From the NCBI RefSeq assembly GCF_028736215.1, contig NZ_CP117883.1, positions 1,550,001-1,614,000 of the forward strand: 64,000 bases of DNA, given 5' to 3'. Source of the DNA: Mucilaginibacter sp. KACC 22773 (GTDB lineage Bacteria > Bacteroidota > Bacteroidia > Sphingobacteriales > Sphingobacteriaceae). Below are positions 61,482-64,000 of the stretch, piece after piece. A program made the translations under genes and the position numbers. How positions within the stretch are numbered: the first letter of the stretch is position 1; the number at the start of each line of letters is the position of its first letter. The notes beneath the pieces were generated by a model. The model made no database searches. It was not told the DNA's origin and saw nothing but the letters and a program-made list of their open reading frames with translations.

Positions 61482-61580
61482 AAACTCTTGCGGCAGCTGG
61501 AGGAAGGCGTAGCACCCAGTACCAGGGTGTTTCACTATTAAACATCCGGGATTTGCACAACCAATACATAGTAACCCTCC

Positions 61581-63941
61581 CTACTCGCTCCTCAAAGTCT
61601 TCACCGGGTTGGCCAGCGCTGCTTTGATGGATTGAAAACTAATGGTAACAAAAGCGATAACGATGGCGATAAACGCCGCCAATACAAAAACTGTCCAATG
61701 GATGGGGATGCGGTAGGCAAAACCATTGAGCCAGTTGCTCATGGCATACCAGGCCAGCGGGAAGGCTACTACGATGGCAATAAGTACCAGTTTGATGAAA
61801 TCTTTAGCCAGCAGACTTACTACGCCGGCAACCGATGCGCCTAATACCTTGCGTACGCCAATTTCGCGGGTGCGCACCTGGGCGGTGTACGTTGCAAGGC
61901 CCAGCAAACCCAGGCAGGAGATTAGTATGGCCATGCCGGCAAAGTAGTTAAACAGTGTGCCCTCGCGTTGTTCGCCCTGGTAAAGGTCGTTGAATATATC
62001 GTCCAGGAAGTTATAGCTAAAAGGGAACTCGCCGTTGTATTGTTTAAACTGGTCGCCCGCCGCGGCTATAGCTGCAGCGGCGTTTTTGGTGTTGGTTTTT
62101 ATGTATAGGGTTTGGTAAACGGCGGGTCTGTAAAAAAAGATGGCCGGTGCAATTTTTTCGCGCATGCTGGCAAAATGGAAATCTTTAATTACGCCAATAA
62201 TGGTGCCGTTGGTCCTTTGAAAGCGGAAGCGCTTGCCGATCGGGTTTTTAAGGCCTATCTCTTTTACGGCGGCCTCGTTAAGGATAAAATGGGTGGAGTC
62301 GGCCACTGCTCCGCTGAAGCTGCTGCCCTGCTGCATTTTAAGCTTAAAAAACGAGATGAAATCTTTATCTATCCCCATAGGATGTAGGATAAAGGTTTGG
62401 CCCGGAGCCTTGCCATCCCAGGAGTTGTCGCCCGAGATGCCGCCGCTGTTGATAATGTTGCCGGTTGCACGGGTTACATCTTCTACACCGGGCTGCTTTA
62501 AAAGTTCGGCACGTACGGCATCATAATGTTTTGATGCATCGCGCATCCAAACACCAAAAACATGGCTTTTATCGTATCCCAGATTTTTTGATTGGATGTA
62601 TTTTAGTTGCCGCGTAATAACCAGCGTGCTCACAATAAGCACTACCGAAAACGTAAACTGCACCACCACGAGTATTTTGCGGAAAAGGGCATCGCCAATG
62701 CTACCGCTTATTTTGCCCTTCAGGGCTTTCAACGGCTCGAAAGACGATAGCAGCATGGCCGGGTAAATACTTGATAGGGCCAGGGTTGCTACCACTGTTA
62801 TACTTATGATGAGCCAGATATGCGGATCGAGCAGGTTAAATACCAACTGCTTGCCGGCCAGCTGGTTAAATACCGGCATCAGCAGGTATATGGTAAACAA
62901 GGCAAATACCGTAGCTATAAGGAACAGCAATCCCGTCTCGGCCAGGAATTGCATAAACAGCTGTATTTTGCCAGCCCCTATAATTTTGCGCATGCTGATC
63001 TCTTTGGCACGCAATAGCGCGCGGGCGGTAGAAAGGTTTACATAATTGATGCAGGCTATCAGTAAAATAACCAAGGCTATAATAATAAAAATGCGTACCG
63101 TTTGGATGCCATGATCGGTTAAGTCGGCGTTGTACAAGTGCATTTTATTGATGGGCAGCAACAGGTAGTCGGCATCGGTATCCTCGGCGCGGTGTTTAAT
63201 GTGGATTTTGAACAAATCGGCCGAGAGCTTTTTTAACGATGCGCCGGGCTTTAATTTAAAATAGGTTTGATAAGAATAATTATTAAAATCGGTGTTAGCA
63301 TCCTGCTTACCATGTTCCAATATATATTTAATGTGGTAACTCATGGGCATAATCATATCATAATTGATGCTGGAGTTAAGCGGAAAATCGTTAATAACCC
63401 CGCTCACGGTAAAGTTTTCCTTGCCTTCTGCCACAATCACTTTGCCCAGGGCACTCTCGTTACCAAAATATTTTTGAGCCGTTTTTTTGGTGATGACAAC
63501 CGAGTTATCATTCAAAAAAGGCTTAGCGGTATTGCCCTCAATCAGCGGGAAATCGAAGATGCTAAACAGCGAAGGATCGGCAAAGCCTACGTTTTGTTCG
63601 CCAAAAACTTTTTCCTTGTATTTATATAACGAGTAGAACCAGTTGGGGATAAGGCGGACCTGGTCCTGCACGTCGGTAAGTTCCTGTTTAGCCAATGGGC
63701 CGATAGGCGCTACAGTGGTTTGCCAGATTTGTTTACTGGCGCCGGTACCGCCAAAAAGTTCTACGCGGTAAATGTTGTCGGCGTTTTTATGGAAGCTATC
63801 AAAACTTAACTCGTCCTGTACCCAAAGCAATATCAAAATGCCAATGGCCAGCCCGGCAGTAAGGCCGGCAATATTGATTAACGAATAGAACTTGTTGCGA
63901 AACAAATTTCGCCAGGCGGTTTTAAAGTAATTTTTAAGCAT
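61581..63941 (-). CDS. ABC transporter permease, FtsX/MacB type
   Basis: This 786-residue protein starts from the Met at 63941 (MLKNYFKTAWRNLFRNK, the standard opening). The frame extends to 63980 without domain support. It has a MacB-type periplasmic domain after span 1 (about 35-265), then FtsX permease helices (about 275-420). A second repeat of domain plus helices follows (about 420-786, ending 'SIKAALANPVKTLRSE'). 'YTAQVRTREIGVRKVLGASVAGVV' is a hallmark. These Bacteroidota proteins export or use mechanotransmission without a fused ATPase. The ATPase partner is not in the window. Confidence 0.93.
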   Translation of the reverse strand: MLKNYFKTAWRNLFRNKFYSLINIAGLTAGLAIGILILLWVQDELSFDSFHKNADNIYRVELFGGTGASKQIWQTTVAPIGPLAKQELTDVQDQVRLIPNWFYSLYKYKEKVFGEQNVGFADPSLFSIFDFPLIEGNTAKPFLNDNSVVITKKTAQKYFGNESALGKVIVAEGKENFTVSGVINDFPLNSSINYDMIMPMSYHIKYILEHGKQDANTDFNNYSYQTYFKLKPGASLKKLSADLFKIHIKHRAEDTDADYLLLPINKMHLYNADLTDHGIQTVRIFIIIALVILLIACINYVNLSTARALLRAKEISMRKIIGAGKIQLFMQFLAETGLLFLIATVFALFTIYLLMPVFNQLAGKQLVFNLLDPHIWLIISITVVATLALSSIYPAMLLSSFEPLKALKGKISGSIGDALFRKILVVVQFTFSVVLIVSTLVITRQLKYIQSKNLGYDKSHVFGVWMRDASKHYDAVRAELLKQPGVEDVTRATGNIINSGGISGDNSWDGKAPGQTFILHPMGIDKDFISFFKLKMQQGSSFSGAVADSTHFILNEAAVKEIGLKNPIGKRFRFQRTNGTIIGVIKDFHFASMREKIAPAIFFYRPAVYQTLYIKTNTKNAAAAIAAAGDQFKQYNGEFPFSYNFLDDIFNDLYQGEQREGTLFNYFAGMAILISCLGLLGLATYTAQVRTREIGVRKVLGASVAGVVSLLAKDFIKLVLIAIVVAFPLAWYAMSNWLNGFAYRIPIHWTVFVLAAFIAIVIAFVTISFQSIKAALANPVKTLRSE

Positions 63942-64000
63942 AGCCACAATGTAATTGAAGTTGTAAAGCAGTAAAATCATGCCGTTTTTATAACTTGCTG

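Noticed and set aside
1..64000. CRISPR arrays, tRNA or rRNA genes, prophage
   Set aside because: No regularly spaced identical repeats, no cloverleaf or rRNA-like sequence, and no phage structural or integrase genes were recognised on either strand.

Overview
This 64 kb window looks like chromosome from a Bacteroidota bacterium of the Sphingobacteriaceae, most probably Mucilaginibacter or a close relative. The genus is an inference. It rests on a SusC/SusD pair controlled by an ECF sigma/FecR couple, TonB-dependent receptors, TPR-type histidine kinases, AraC regulators beside short-chain dehydrogenases, a GldA-like ATPase, mostly absent Shine-Dalgarno sequences, and a promoter of the Bacteroidota form TTTG...TAnnTTTG. 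I saw no tRNA, rRNA, CRISPR array, transposase, integrase or phage structural gene.

Layout. 1-2.3 kb: end of a GldA-like ABC ATPase, then three small outer-membrane beta-barrel genes. 2.4-4.9 kb: tyrosine breakdown (hpd, hmgA). 5.3-9.7 kb, leftward: a four-gene cassette of FkbH-type HAD protein, carrier protein, MBOAT acyltransferase and DltD-like SGNH protein, which has the architecture of a D-alanylation (Dlt) system with a different loading enzyme. 10-15.6 kb: TonB receptor, surface beta-helix lipoprotein and a MINPP/phytase-type histidine phosphatase, read as a phosphorylated-substrate (perhaps phytate) locus. 15.7-23.3 kb: small heat-shock protein, then SusD, SusC, FecR and ECF sigma factor. 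24-28 kb: two sensor kinases. 28-37 kb: Tat-exported M19 dipeptidase with a Gly/Pro-rich insert, several SDR/AraC/Crp genes, a methyltransferase, VOC proteins and an ArsR-AHSA1 pair. 37.4-40.3 kb: a GH2 glycosidase. 40.5-50 kb: phosphatase/lipid-kinase pair, SDR, AraC, a ketopantoate-reductase-like gene, a MarR-GNAT fusion and a large hybrid kinase. 50.3-58 kb: YceI protein, an unusual membrane winged-helix regulator, a TPR kinase, a frameshifted AraC gene, a methyltransferase, an AraC gene and an isochorismatase-like hydrolase. 58.4-61.4 kb: an AT-richer two-gene operon, a PLD-like protein plus an all-helical protein of unknown function, and the best candidate here for an undescribed (possibly defence) system. 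61.6-64 kb: an FtsX/MacB-type permease.

The noncoding DNA also carries structure. A ~195 bp repeat occurs twice, each copy ending 4-5 nt from the stop codon of a leftward gene, and one copy has 17 bp inverted ends. A family of degenerate short-period repeats lies between genes. There are several long imperfect palindromes, and dyad operators sit directly upstream of the arsR-like and marR-like genes.
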